The notes: generated from the sequence alone by a model not told the origin. A DNA stretch of 41,251 bases from Levilactobacillus fujinensis (GCF_003946335.1 NZ_RHNX01000027.1:1-41251); one strand, 5' to 3'. Shown: positions 24,883-33,561, numbered from the stretch's first letter. Numbers and translations: made by a program.

Positions 24883-24929
24883 AAAATACCGGTTAGACTT
24901 GTTCTCACAAATCTCGCCGGTATTTTTTG
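24883..24929 (+). terminator. Terminator of the greA-like gene
   Basis: Arms AAAATACCGG (24883-24892) and CCGGTATTTT (24917-24926) followed by further T. Confidence 0.85.
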
Positions 24930-24945
24930 TATCATCTCGCTAAAA

Positions 24946-25027
24946 GTCGAAAGCCAAACTATTCACCTTACTCTTGCGACAGTAGGAATCATCACGGCAA
25001 AATTAGTGAAAATAGCCACCCTCCGGC
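24946..25027 (-). repeat. Family B repeat, copy 3 (partial, inverted)
   Basis: From CGAAAGCC to CTCCGGC this 82-bp stretch is the reverse complement of 198-278 with few differences (shared CTTACTCTTGCGACAGTAGG-like core and AATTAGTGAAAA). Only one end of the element remains. It lies between the converging terminators of the greA-like gene and phosphoketolase. Confidence 0.75.
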
Positions 25028-25063
25028 TCAAATTGTATATGTCCATTTCAAACACCACATCCC

Positions 25064-25114
25064 AAAAAGGAGCACGCTCCCGGCCGCAATGGCCAGTAAC
25101 GTGCTCCTATTTTT
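25064..25114. terminator. Terminator of phosphoketolase
   Basis: Arms AGGAGCACG and CGTGCTCCT with T-tracts on both strands and a small inner hairpin GGCC...GGCC (25082-25094). Confidence 0.88.
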
Positions 25115-25132
25115 AATCAAAGTATTAATGAA

Positions 25133-27511
25133 TTACTTCAGTGGCTTCCATTGCCAAGCGTTAACTTCTGGCAAATCGGTCCCAACCTCACGGATGTAAG
25201 CATTGTGCTTAGCAACCATGTCGTCCATCCGCTGGATAAAGTAAGCACCCTTAACGGCGTACGCATCAATATCGCTAACGGCTTCCTTAGCCAAGTGGTA
25301 ACGGTCCAAATGGTTCAAGACACGCATATCAAATGGCGTGGTGATATCACCGTTTTCACGGTAACCATGAACGTGTAAGTTGTGGTTGTGACGATCGAAG
25401 AAGAGATCCTTAACCAAGTCTTCAAAGCCATGGAAGGCAAAGATAACTGGTTTGTCCGTCGTGAACAGACGGTCGAATTCTTCGTCAGAAATCCCACGAG
25501 GATCCAACTTAGGTGAACGCAACTTCAACAGGTCAACAACGTTGATGAAGCGCATCTTCATTTCAGGGAATTCGTCATGCAATAATGAAATTGCGGCTAA
25601 TGATTCCCAAGTTGGTTCAGTACCAGCTGCAGCGAAGACGATATCAGGTTCTTGACCTTGGTCAGTAGATGCCCAGTCAACGTAGCCCAAACCATTGTGA
25701 ACCAGGTTAGTGGCTTCATCAATGGAGAACCATTGTGGACGTGGGTGCTTAGACGTCACAATCAAGTTGATCTTTTCGCGGCTCCGGAATGCAACATCAC
25801 CGACGGCTAACAAGGTGTTCGCATCGGCTGGCAAGTATTCACGGATAAAGGCAGGCTTCTTTTCAGCCAAATGGGTCAACATCCCAGGATCTTGGTGGGT
25901 GTAACCGTTATGATCTTGCTGGAAGACAGTTGACGTATCCACGAAGTTCAATGATGGATAGTCATGACGCCAGTCTTGTTCAGCAGCCTTACGCAACCAC
26001 TTGAAGTGTTGGGTCAACATTGAATCCACAACGCGACCAAATGATTCGTAAGTTGCGAAGTAACCATGACGACCAGTCAGAACGTAACCTTCCAACCAAC
26101 CTTCAGCTTGGTGTTCGGAAAGTTGTGAATCAATGATTCGGCCAGAGTGCGCCATGTTTTCGTCGTTTGGTTCATGAATGTCTTCCATCCATTGACGCTT
26201 ACCGTAATCCAACGCAGCGTAAAGCCGGTTAGACTTAGTTTCGTCAGGACCAAAGCCACGGAACGTATCTGGATTCAACTTCATAACGTCAGCCAAGTAG
26301 TCAGCCCAAACCAACATATCTTGGGCAATCGTCTTGCCATGTTCAGTCGTATCAACGGCATACTTCTTGTAGTCAGGCAACTTCAATGGTTCTGGCTTGA
26401 TCCCACCATTTGTGATTGGGTTCATAGCCATCCGTTGTTCACCCTTAGGTGCCATTGCACGGACGTCAGCTTTAAGCGAGCCATCTTCGTTAAATAATTC
26501 TTCTGGCTTGTAAGACTTCAACCAGTCAGTGAGCATGTCAACGTGTTCCATGTCGCCGGCGTCAACAGGAATTGGCACTTGGTGCGCACGGAAGGAGCCT
26601 TCGATAGGGTTACCATCTAAGTCCTTCTTAGGACCAGTCCAACCCTTAGGTGAGCGAACAATGATCATTGGCCATACTGGTAATGAATCGTCGTTGTTGT
26701 CACGCGCATTCTTCTGAATGTTCTTGATTTCAGGGATCACTTCGTCCATGACCTTAGCCATGTCTTCATGAGCCTTCATATGGTCTGAGCCATCGGTTTC
26801 AACAAAGTGTGGATCCCAGCCCATGCCTTGGAAGTACTTCGTTAAGTCTTCATCAGACATCCGTGACAGGATAGTTGGGTTAGAAATCTTGAACCCGTTC
26901 ATGTTGATGATTGGTAATACCGCACCATCCTTGATAGGGTTAATAAACTTGTCTGAGAACCATGAAGCAGCCAAAGGACCAGTTTCAGCTTCCCCATCAC
27001 CAATTTCAACAGCGGCAATGACGTCTGGGTTATCTAAGATAGCACCAGTCCCATGAGAAAGGCTGTAACCAAGTTCCCCACCTTCGTGGATAGAACCTGG
27101 TGTTTCAGGTGCGGCATGAGAGGCAACACCGCCTGGGAAGGAGAATTGTTTGAATAAACGCTTCAAACCTTCTTCGTCTTCGGAAATGTTTGGATAAATT
27201 TCACTGTAACTACCATCAAGATATGAGTTAGAAACCATAACTTGACCACCGTGACCTGAACCTTCAATGTAGAACATGTTCAAGTTGTACTTTAAAATGG
27301 CCCGGTTTAAGTGAGCATAGATAAAGTTTTGAGAAACAATCGTTCCCCAGTGACCAATTGGCTTAATCTTTACATCATCAGAGGTTAAGTCACGCTTCAA
27401 TAATGGGTTGTCACGCAAGAATAACTGTCCAACTGACAGGTAGTTCGCTGCACGCCAGTACTTGTCAACGCCTTCCAAGTATGCCTTGGAGTCGAAGTCT
27501 GTATTTGCCAT
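25133..27511 (-). CDS. xfp: Xylulose-5-phosphate/fructose-6-phosphate phosphoketolase
   Basis: 792 residues from MANTDFDS behind AAGGAGTG; an upstream in-frame start at 27547 has no support. A thiamine-diphosphate enzyme that splits xylulose 5-phosphate with phosphate into acetyl phosphate and glyceraldehyde 3-phosphate, the defining step of heterofermentation. The TPP/Mg motif is [14 protein letters not shown] ending at Asn in [29 protein letters not shown] and [13 protein letters not shown] are typical family blocks. Codon use is that of a highly expressed gene. The adjacent GntR regulator and a shared operator indicate local control. Acetate kinase, which uses the product, lies 10 kb away. 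Confidence 0.97.
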   Translation of the reverse strand: MANTDFDSKAYLEGVDKYWRAANYLSVGQLFLRDNPLLKRDLTSDDVKIKPIGHWGTIVSQNFIYAHLNRAILKYNLNMFYIEGSGHGGQVMVSNSYLDGSYSEIYPNISEDEEGLKRLFKQFSFPGGVASHAAPETPGSIHEGGELGYSLSHGTGAILDNPDVIAAVEIGDGEAETGPLAASWFSDKFINPIKDGAVLPIINMNGFKISNPTILSRMSDEDLTKYFQGMGWDPHFVETDGSDHMKAHEDMAKVMDEVIPEIKNIQKNARDNNDDSLPVWPMIIVRSPKGWTGPKKDLDGNPIEGSFRAHQVPIPVDAGDMEHVDMLTDWLKSYKPEELFNEDGSLKADVRAMAPKGEQRMAMNPITNGGIKPEPLKLPDYKKYAVDTTEHGKTIAQDMLVWADYLADVMKLNPDTFRGFGPDETKSNRLYAALDYGKRQWMEDIHEPNDENMAHSGRIIDSQLSEHQAEGWLEGYVLTGRHGYFATYESFGRVVDSMLTQHFKWLRKAAEQDWRHDYPSLNFVDTSTVFQQDHNGYTHQDPGMLTHLAEKKPAFIREYLPADANTLLAVGDVAFRSREKINLIVTSKHPRPQWFSIDEATNLVHNGLGYVDWASTDQGQEPDIVFAAAGTEPTWESLAAISLLHDEFPEMKMRFINVVDLLKLRSPKLDPRGISDEEFDRLFTTDKPVIFAFHGFEDLVKDLFFDRHNHNLHVHGYRENGDITTPFDMRVLNHLDRYHLAKEAVSDIDAYAVKGAYFIQRMDDMVAKHNAYIREVGTDLPEVNAWQWKPLK

Positions 27512-27615
27512 GTAATTAACACTCCTTCTTTGAATTCGTAACTGCATAATCTAGTTGATAGAAAATGTGTAAAATTTATCTCGTAATGAATACCGGGATG
27601 ACTTTTACAGTCCCT

Positions 27616-27643
27616 ATGATAGGCCGTTTTACAGAAAAGTCAA
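27616..27643 (-). promoter_or_regulatory. xfp promoter
   Basis: On the minus strand TTGACT (27643-27638), a 16-bp spacer and TATCAT (27621-27616), leaving a leader of about 100 nt. The palindromic operator at 27645-27680 abuts the -35 box. Confidence 0.7.
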
Positions 27644-27644
27644 C

Positions 27645-27680
27645 CTTTTTATAAATTGGACCGTATCAATTTATAAAAAG
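27645..27680. promoter_or_regulatory. Palindromic operator upstream of xfp
   Basis: Perfect 14-bp arms, CTTTTTATAAATTG (27645-27658) and CAATTTATAAAAAG (27667-27680). The sequence TATAAATTGGACCG (27650-27663) occurs in reverse complement in the gntR promoter at 28710-28723. It is therefore the likely site of the HutC-type regulator encoded next door. It ends 1 bp before the -35 box. Confidence 0.65.
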
Positions 27681-27831
27681 AAGGCCCAAATAGATTTAGG
27701 TCGCTAATCATTCTGAAATTATCGGTAATTGCCAACTAATCTACGCCGATTTGCGTACTGTTCTCTGAGCCTCACACTTAATCGTCTAACTTGGCTAAAA
27801 TCCGTTGAATTGCTATACTAGCAAACGACTC

Positions 27832-27860
27832 AAAAAAGCGGCCACCCGAGGGCAGCCGCT
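27832..27860 (-). terminator. Terminator of the gntR gene
   Basis: Arms AGCGGC and GCCGCT with inner CCC...GGG, followed on the minus strand by six T. It separates gntR from xfp, so xfp relies on its own promoter. Confidence 0.85.
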
Positions 27861-27869
27861 GCATGGTGC

Positions 27870-28595
27870 TTATTCTTCATCTAATGAAACAAAGGTGTTA
27901 TAGTTCAAATATTGATAGTGTAGCCGCATGTTAGAAACCTCAAATGGTGTCCCATCATCCAAGAAGAAAATACCTTCCATGATGCCTACGGGTTCTACCG
28001 GCTTCAAATTAAGCAGCTCTTGATCGTCCGCTGTCGAAGGTTGGGCCTGGATCGACATGAAGGACTTGGTGACGACCTTACCCTGACTCTCCAAATAATT
28101 AAAAATAGAATCCGCCACGGTTTTTTGTGACAAGTTTGGCGCAATCTTAATCGGAATATAGCCAGTCTCAATCATAAAAGGCTTATCCTCAAACAACCGC
28201 AACCGTTTGATCTCGTAAACGAAATCCCCTTCTGCTAAGAAGAGGTCCTGCTGAATTTCCTTACTTGCTGGGACCACGTTAAAATTCAGGAGCCGAATAC
28301 CAGGCGTTGTGCCGGCCGACTTCATACTGTCAGTAATTCCCAGATTTGACCCTTCATATTGAAAAATAGTTTGGTTTTTCATATATAATGGATTAATAAA
28401 GGTGCCTGACCCACGCTTTTTAAAAATAATTCCCTGATTGGCTAAAACACTGAGTGCGCGCTTGACTGAGCTACGACTAACTCCGTAGGCTTCGCTAAGG
28501 CTCCGCTCGTCAGGTAGCCGCTTGTTGGGAAATTCATTTTGATGGATGCGCTGCTTTAAGTCCCGCATCACCTGTCGATAGACTAAATCTGCCAT
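27870..28595 (-). CDS. GntR-family (HutC/UTRA) transcriptional regulator
   Basis: 241 residues. The N-terminal winged helix (about 1-70) reads RLPDERSLSEAYGVSRSSVK and GIIFKKRGSGTFI. A UTRA effector-binding domain (about 90-235) ends with DGTPFEVSNMRLHY, the HutC-subfamily pattern. GAGGAG precedes ATG. It is the gene upstream of phosphoketolase in the same direction, and the same 14-bp sequence lies at both promoters, so I infer control of xfp and of itself. HutC proteins usually bind sugar phosphates or similar small molecules. The ligand here is unknown. Confidence 0.9.
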   Translation of the reverse strand: MADLVYRQVMRDLKQRIHQNEFPNKRLPDERSLSEAYGVSRSSVKRALSVLANQGIIFKKRGSGTFINPLYMKNQTIFQYEGSNLGITDSMKSAGTTPGIRLLNFNVVPASKEIQQDLFLAEGDFVYEIKRLRLFEDKPFMIETGYIPIKIAPNLSQKTVADSIFNYLESQGKVVTKSFMSIQAQPSTADDQELLNLKPVEPVGIMEGIFFLDDGTPFEVSNMRLHYQYLNYNTFVSLDEE

Positions 28596-28696
28596 GATAT
28601 CTCCTCATAAACTCTTCAACTAGACATTCTCTGTGAGTAGAGTATAACAGGTTTTAGCGGCGGTGTCTTCTTTTACTGGAAAACAACCGTCCCATT

Positions 28697-28730
28697 TATT
28701 TTTAAAGTGCGGTCCAATTTATATTTTTAT
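28697..28730. promoter_or_regulatory. Second copy of the GntR operator, gntR promoter
   Basis: CGGTCCAATTTATA (28710-28723) equals the reverse complement of 27650-27663 in the xfp promoter, with AT-rich flanks on both sides. The full dyad is weaker here than at xfp. It lies about 115 bp upstream of the gntR start codon, consistent with autoregulation. Confidence 0.55.
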
Positions 28731-28849
28731 AATCGACATACAGTTCTATTCGAGTGATGACTCCCGGATTATTTACCGAATAAATCCGTTACAATGACCG
28801 GTAGTACACGGACAGTAAACATTAATTCTAATTTTGAAAGGTGATTTTT

Positions 28850-29353
28850 ATGGCCAAAAAGAAAAAAGACAAACGCCTGCATAAGACTTTAGTTGAACAG
28901 ATCCTTGATAAAAATAAGATCACATATAAACAATTTGAGTTTGCGACCCACACCAAGGGTGATGTGGCCCAGCTTGAGGTCGATCATGAAGATGTTGATG
29001 AACACCACATCTACAAAACGTTAGTCCTTAGTGGTCCCACGACCGGTCCCGTAGTTGGTGTCCTGCCAATCGACGAACATCTCGACGAGAAAAAGTTGGC
29101 CAAGGCCTCCGGTAATAAAAAGGTCGATATGGTTCCGCTAAAAGACCTGGTAAAAACGACGGGTTACGAACACGGTGCCAACACCCCTGTCGGTATTTGG
29201 GAAAAGAACCATTTTCCAATTTACTTCGATACTACCGCCCAAGAACAAGGCACTATTCTAGTTTCCTCCGGCCAGATCGGTCGTTCCGTCGAACTCGATG
29301 CCACCGCACTGGCTGGGTTGGTTCACGGCACGTTCACCGACCTGCTGGAGTAA
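28850..29353 (+). CDS. ybaK: Cys-tRNA(Pro) deacylase, YbaK/EbsC family
   Basis: 167 residues from ATG with AAAGGTGA upstream; the GTG at 28841 is inside the ribosome site. A basic N-terminal tip (KKKKDKRLHKT) precedes the YbaK fold. This fold hydrolyses Cys-tRNAPro mischarged by prolyl-tRNA synthetase. Family blocks seen are VYKTLVL-like HIYKTLVLSG, VVGVLPIDEHLDEKKLAKAS, TGYEHGANTPVGI and ILVSSGQIGRSVELD, with the catalytic Lys expected in the first. The membrane metalloprotease-like gene starts 5 bp after its stop. An inverted repeat (28767-28788) overlaps the upstream promoter region with TACAAT at 28790-28795. Confidence 0.9.
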   Translation: MAKKKKDKRLHKTLVEQILDKNKITYKQFEFATHTKGDVAQLEVDHEDVDEHHIYKTLVLSGPTTGPVVGVLPIDEHLDEKKLAKASGNKKVDMVPLKDLVKTTGYEHGANTPVGIWEKNHFPIYFDTTAQEQGTILVSSGQIGRSVELDATALAGLVHGTFTDLLE

Positions 29354-29358
29354 GGGCC

Positions 29359-30162
29359 ATGAATACGGACCTCAATTTGATCTTTAAAAACTTAGGGATC
29401 GTTGGCCTTGACCTCTTAGTGATTCCCTTTGCGTTCGTGACGTTGCTGACCTACTTGAATCGTGACACCAAAAAGTTCTTAGCCAATGGTTTTGGTATTA
29501 ATAGTGAACTTTACCTCGGGTTTATTGGCATCTTTTTTCACGAATTAAGTCACCTATTGACGGCCATTTTATTTGGTCACCGGATCGATAAGGTTCGTTT
29601 AGTTAAACGACCTCATCCTAATCGATCCGGTGCGGATGGTCAGCCTGATTTAGCCTTGGGCTACGTCAATCACACCTGGAATCAACGTAATTGGTACCAA
29701 GTTATCGGCAACCTCTTTATTGGTGTTGCACCTATTTTTGGTTGCGCACTGGTCCTGCTCGCGCTGACGGCAGCGTTGATTCCCAGTCTCTTTCAAGGGA
29801 TGTTGACCCTCATCGCTGATCCCTTTAGCCTTGACTGGTCCGGCTTCTTTCAGAGTATTGGTGGTGACAATCACCCCGTAATCCGCTGGACGGTAATGAT
29901 TTTGCTATCGCTTAATATCAGCATTGGCGGCTTCGACCTCAGCACGGCAGATTTCGCGAATTCCCGCATTGGACTGATTGGTTTTGTCATTATTATGACG
30001 GCTATAACGGTCCTCTTGACCATGGGCAACTTGGCCAGTGGCTTTTTAAAATTCATCACAGCCGCCATTATTCTCCTAGCGGTGGTCTTGAGTTACGCGT
30101 TGCTGGTTTCGTTATTTACCAATTTGTTGGTTCGCTTGGGATTACAGATCAAAGAACATTAA
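29359..30162 (+). CDS. Putative M50-like membrane metalloprotease
   Basis: 267 residues from ATG 29359, 5 bp after the ybaK stop with AGGG upstream; a longer frame from 29197 is only the shadow of ybaK. About six hydrophobic segments. The second contains FFHELSHLLTAILFG, an HExxH zinc motif inside a membrane helix as in site-2/M50 proteases. A conserved third zinc ligand such as a late NPxxD motif is not evident, so peptidase activity is uncertain. The substrate is unknown. Translational proximity to ybaK suggests one transcript. Confidence 0.7.
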   Translation: MNTDLNLIFKNLGIVGLDLLVIPFAFVTLLTYLNRDTKKFLANGFGINSELYLGFIGIFFHELSHLLTAILFGHRIDKVRLVKRPHPNRSGADGQPDLALGYVNHTWNQRNWYQVIGNLFIGVAPIFGCALVLLALTAALIPSLFQGMLTLIADPFSLDWSGFFQSIGGDNHPVIRWTVMILLSLNISIGGFDLSTADFANSRIGLIGFVIIMTAITVLLTMGNLASGFLKFITAAIILLAVVLSYALLVSLFTNLLVRLGLQIKEH

Positions 30163-30171
30163 AAATAGATG

Positions 30172-30209
30172 AAAAAGGCGTGGTCAGGTGATCCTGATGA
30201 CGTCTTTTT
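30172..30209. terminator. Bidirectional terminator between convergent genes
   Basis: Arms AAAAAGGCGT...TCAGG and CCTGA...ACGTCTTTTT provide T-tracts on both strands, ending the metalloprotease-like gene (plus) and the NUDIX gene (minus), whose last codon it touches. Confidence 0.85.
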
Positions 30210-30669
30210 AGTCGTACCATGGATAACTGCCGGAGAAAAAATTTTGCACCGCATCTTCATGTTGCGCGTTTAACATGGGTGGTAACTCGGCAGCTGAAAA
30301 GTAGGTCAATGCCAACGTCTCATCGTAATCGGGTCGTAAGTGACCACCCAGTCGTTCGACAGCAAAAGTGACGACCACTGCTTGGGCAATATCGCCATTG
30401 GGATACCGCTGAATCTGATTAGACGAAATGCCCAAAAGTCCAGTAATTGCAACCATCAGCCCCGTTTCTTCTTTGAATTCACGGACACAGGCTTCCTGTG
30501 CACTTTCGCCAAATTCTAGTGCACCTCCAGGTAATCCCCAACGATTAAAATCTGACCGCTTTTGTAGTAAAATTCTGTGTCGATGATCGACTAAAATTCC
30601 ACCAGCAAAGGTTAAAATTACCGGACTATTACCAACTTTTTTTCGAAGTTCTTGAATATAATCCGCCAC
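30208..30669 (-). CDS. NUDIX hydrolase
   Basis: 153 residues from GTG, with AGGAGG 7 nt upstream. The NUDIX box is complete: GALEFGESAQEACVREF followed by KEETGL (GX5EX7REUXEEXGU), preceded by GLPGG. It hydrolyses a nucleoside diphosphate linked to another group; the substrate cannot be read from the sequence. The N-terminal helix MADYIQELRKKVG is common in MutT/ADP-ribose-type paralogs of lactobacilli. Its own promoter is TTGACA (30736-30731), 17 bp, TTTAAT (30713-30708) on the minus strand. Confidence 0.9.
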   Translation of the reverse strand: MADYIQELRKKVGNSPVILTFAGGILVDHRHRILLQKRSDFNRWGLPGGALEFGESAQEACVREFKEETGLMVAITGLLGISSNQIQRYPNGDIAQAVVVTFAVERLGGHLRPDYDETLALTYFSAAELPPMLNAQHEDAVQNFFSGSYPWYD

Positions 30670-30707
30670 ATAGACGCCTCCTCATCCCTCATAGATGCTT
30701 AAAAATA

Positions 30708-30736
30708 ATTAAACTATAATTAAAATAGAATGTCAA
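30708..30736 (-). promoter_or_regulatory. Promoter of the NUDIX gene
   Basis: Consensus TTGACA (30736-30731), a 17-bp spacer and TTTAAT (30713-30708), about 40 bp upstream of the GTG start. Confidence 0.65.
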
Positions 30737-30834
30737 TATTCTAATCATAAATGTATTTTCGTTTATAAAGTAATAAATTTAAAGAGACATTCACTTAGCG
30801 CCGGTTAGCCGCGCGACTTATCAAAGTTTCAATA

Positions 30835-30849
30835 CGAACATTTGTTCTG
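30835..30849. promoter_or_regulatory. LexA/DinR-type SOS box
   Basis: CGAACATTTGTTCTG contains the perfect dyad GAACA-TT-TGTTC and agrees with the Gram-positive SOS consensus CGAACRNRYGTTYC at all but two positions. It overlaps the expected -35 of the promoter whose -10 is TATACT at 30871-30876, the classic place for LexA repression of the following gene. Confidence 0.6.
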
Positions 30850-30921
30850 TTCAGCGCTGATAAAACCTGCTATACTACGATTACTGTCAAAGACGCCCAG
30901 TCATCATCCAGGAGGATTCCA

Positions 30922-31146
30922 TTGAAAACCTACCAACTCGCTAAGCTTCATGCACACACGAAGCAACTTCTTCATCAAGTTGCCGCAACTCAGCAAGCAA
31001 TCGAAATTAGGCTGCCGGCAAAACACAGCGTGGTCGTCATGAGTAAGGACCGCTACGCGCAACTACTTGAGCTCAATTATCTCTGGGAAACGGGCTCACT
31101 CCCCGCGGCATTACAGCAGCTAGATTTAGAGTCAGACGTGGGATAA
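30922..31146 (+). CDS. Orphan Phd/YefM-like antitoxin-type protein, probably SOS-regulated
   Basis: 74 residues from TTG, with a perfect AGGAGG 6 nt upstream. The layout matches Phd/YefM antitoxins: an N-terminal strand and helix (YQLAKLHAHTKQLLHQV), IEIRLPAKHSVVVMSKDRYAQL as the core, and a helix LLELNYLWETG at the end. The C-terminal toxin-wrapping tail is short. No RelE/YoeB or Doc-like toxin gene follows, and a terminator comes 14 bp after the stop. With a LexA-type box over its promoter it may be a DNA-damage-induced regulator, not half of a toxin-antitoxin pair. Similarity is by motif only. Confidence 0.65.
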   Translation: MKTYQLAKLHAHTKQLLHQVAATQQAIEIRLPAKHSVVVMSKDRYAQLLELNYLWETGSLPAALQQLDLESDVG

Positions 31147-31160
31147 CCCCTTGAGACACT

Positions 31161-31190
31161 AAAAAACACTGTCCAACGACAATGCTTTTT
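31161..31190. terminator. Terminator between the Phd-like gene and chitosanase
   Basis: Arms AAAAAACACTGTC and GACAATGCTTTTT with a 4-nt loop, usable on both strands between these convergent genes. Confidence 0.85.
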
Positions 31191-31198
31191 GAGGAGTC

Positions 31199-32005
31199 CT
31201 ACTTTAGATAGTAAGAATCACCGTACATTTTCCAGTGTAAGGGACGAGCCAATCGATAATTCTGGTCATTGATAAATTGACGTTGAACGTTTAAGCGGGA
31301 TAGATCTTTGTGCGCCTTTTCCTGCTGCATGACACGAGTTCTAACTTTCAAGAAAGTCTTTAAGTACGTTGCCTGATTGCCACCCTGTTTCGGCGAGCGG
31401 GCCAACTTGAGCGCCCGGCGACGAATGCCGCCAAAACTACTAGCGTCTTGTCCCGGCCCATGAACGACCATGGCATCGTAATAGATATATTGTCCCAATG
31501 GACTCAAGTCATCCTTTTGTGCTGCTCGTAGGACAGGCCGTAAATATTCCTGGTCAACAACTGCGTCCTGAGCGTGACGCATCTGAACATCCTTTGCCGC
31601 GTGATGCCAATCACTCACAAAACGTTGACCAAGCCCGCGATGCGAAGCCGTTCCGTTGACGCGTCGTAACGCAGGTAAATATTTTCTTAATCGATTGTTG
31701 TGCGGTTTTAAGCGCACATACCGTTGGACCACTGTCCGTAAGTCACCCGTCGCCGACGTAAATCCAATGATTCCTGCCGTATAGCCACGTCCATCCCCAA
31801 TATCCTCGATGTACCGGTATTGCTGACGGTAATTCAGGCTGGAGTTCTCTGCACTAGAGACTAGTGCAAAAGTCGTGGCTCGCAGTTTCCCCGTCCGAAT
31901 CGTCTTCTTCGCCTGATAACCTGGCGCTGCTGATTGACCACAAGCCGTTAATCCAATTATTGTGATGAATGCCAGTACTCCCCAAAACAGTCGCTTTACT
32001 TTCAT
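31199..32005 (-). CDS. GH46 chitosanase, lipoprotein
   Basis: 268 residues. A lipoprotein signal ends in LTAC with Cys22, so the enzyme is anchored outside the cell. The GH46 domain shows the acid Glu53 in SSAENSSLNY and the base Asp71 in IGDGRGYTAGIIGFTSATGD, at the same 18-residue spacing as in characterised GH46 enzymes. It hydrolyses beta-1,4 bonds of chitosan. The mature region is very basic. It lies alone between two terminators. Chitosanase is not a common trait of lactobacilli, and most described GH46 enzymes are freely secreted, so anchoring is of interest. Confidence 0.9.
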   Translation of the reverse strand: MKVKRLFWGVLAFITIIGLTACGQSAAPGYQAKKTIRTGKLRATTFALVSSAENSSLNYRQQYRYIEDIGDGRGYTAGIIGFTSATGDLRTVVQRYVRLKPHNNRLRKYLPALRRVNGTASHRGLGQRFVSDWHHAAKDVQMRHAQDAVVDQEYLRPVLRAAQKDDLSPLGQYIYYDAMVVHGPGQDASSFGGIRRRALKLARSPKQGGNQATYLKTFLKVRTRVMQQEKAHKDLSRLNVQRQFINDQNYRLARPLHWKMYGDSYYLK

Positions 32006-32081
32006 TCCTACCTACTCCCATTAGTAAAATTCACTTCACCCGTTAGCTTACCAAATATTTCGACATTTTTCTCGACTACCT

Positions 32082-32108
32082 AAAAAAAGGCGTCTCGCCA
32101 GCCTGACG
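32082..32108 (-). terminator. Terminator of the DHA2 transporter gene
   Basis: A short stem CGTC...GACG with a GC-rich loop followed by seven T on the minus strand, 13 bp after the stop. Confidence 0.6.
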
Positions 32109-32120
32109 AAACCCCTACAA

Positions 32121-33524
32121 TTACTTATCATTCTTTTGATAACGGAAAACAATAAAATAAAAACCAAAGTTCAGGATGCTCAGAACAAAGATCAAGCCAA
32201 AGGCCAATTGACTTCCAATTGCCGTCTCATGGGCATAAGACATCCCGCTCACCTTCACGGAAGACATCAACGCCGCCAGAATCGTTGTTCCAAGTGACCC
32301 GGCAAACTGCTGTCCGGTATTATAAATGGCATTCGCGTCCGCCCGCTGACTCATGTCAACTTCTTTTAACCCATTCGTTAACGTATTACTGAACGCCATC
32401 GACCGGCCGATACTGAACAAAACATACATGGCCGAAATTAAAACGACACTGAGGTTGCGCCCAAACACCGTAAAGATCAGCGCAGCAACTAAAAAGAGAC
32501 TACTGCCCAGCAAAATCGGCAGCCGCGCACCATGTTCATCCAACAAATGACCGAACCATGGCTGCAAAATTGCCGTAATCAAACTACCTGGCAGCAACAT
32601 CAGGCCCCCAATTAGAGATGTCGCCCCAACCACGATTTGCGCATAATTTGGCAACGCAAAGTTAATTCCAATATTACAGAATTGGAGGATAACGTAAGCA
32701 AAGAAACTATAAGTAAACACCGGATTCCTAAAGATTTCCAACTTCAACAATTGTTGTTCGCTACGCCGTGACACCTGAATATACAGCAGAATAGCAGCTA
32801 TGGCTAGAATGACACCACCCAAAAATTTCCAACTTAAAATACCAGCTGAAGAAACACTGTTGACCCCTAATGTAAAACTAATGAAGGCCACTGCCAGTAG
32901 GATAAACTGGAGCCAATTAAACCGAACTTGCTTTATGGGTGAAAACTGCTTAATGGCCGTTAACCCCAAAATCAAAATCAACGCTTCAACTGGCAAGGTT
33001 GACCAAAAAATCATTCGCCAATTTGCTAGATAAACCATGATACCGCCAAAAGTAGGCCCACTAGCTGGTGCAATCATTAAGATCAAGCCCGCCATCCCCA
33101 TATAGAAACCTAAACGGGATCGTGGAACACTTTCTACGACAATGTTAAACATCAATGGGATAGCAATCCCCGCACAACCCGCTTGAATCAATCGACCAAT
33201 CAACAAAATCGGAAAGTTGGTTGCGAGCGCACAGATTAAATCTCCTAAAATAAAAGCCATTGCGGCGGCCACGAATAACTGCTTGTTCGTAAAACGTTGC
33301 TTTAGAAAGGCCGATGTAATCATGAGCAACGCCACCATTAGAAGATAGCCTGTCGTGATCCATTGCACCGTGTTCAATGACACCTGCATTTGTTTCATTA
33401 GCGCTGGAAACGCCACGTTCATTGACGTTTCTACCAGAATCCCTAAGAATGCCATCAAGGCAATCGCAAAGATCGCAATTAAATTTTTTCTCGGTACCTT
33501 CTCAGGCTGAGTCACTGTTTGCAT
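32121..33524 (-). CDS. MFS multidrug efflux transporter, DHA2 family
   Basis: 467 residues with about 14 hydrophobic segments, the DHA2/EmrB topology. QWITTGYLL in the first loop, the antiporter motif APASGPTFGG near helix 5 and WRMIFWSTLPVEALI are diagnostic. It should export toxic compounds in exchange for protons. AGAGAG-type purines precede the ATG. A palindrome overlapping its probable -10 (33562-33593) suggests control by a local repressor, possibly the TetR protein encoded 1 kb upstream, though that protein has a better site of its own. Confidence 0.9.
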   Translation of the reverse strand: MQTVTQPEKVPRKNLIAIFAIALMAFLGILVETSMNVAFPALMKQMQVSLNTVQWITTGYLLMVALLMITSAFLKQRFTNKQLFVAAAMAFILGDLICALATNFPILLIGRLIQAGCAGIAIPLMFNIVVESVPRSRLGFYMGMAGLILMIAPASGPTFGGIMVYLANWRMIFWSTLPVEALILILGLTAIKQFSPIKQVRFNWLQFILLAVAFISFTLGVNSVSSAGILSWKFLGGVILAIAAILLYIQVSRRSEQQLLKLEIFRNPVFTYSFFAYVILQFCNIGINFALPNYAQIVVGATSLIGGLMLLPGSLITAILQPWFGHLLDEHGARLPILLGSSLFLVAALIFTVFGRNLSVVLISAMYVLFSIGRSMAFSNTLTNGLKEVDMSQRADANAIYNTGQQFAGSLGTTILAALMSSVKVSGMSYAHETAIGSQLAFGLIFVLSILNFGFYFIVFRYQKNDK

Positions 33525-33561
33525 CTGAATCTCTCTTCTCTCTTAATTAGCATTACTTTCC

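Noticed and set aside
29197-29358. N-terminal extension of the M50-like protein
   Set aside because: The extra 54 residues are a shadow of the ybaK 3-prime end in another frame. ATG 29359 follows a ribosome site right after the ybaK stop.
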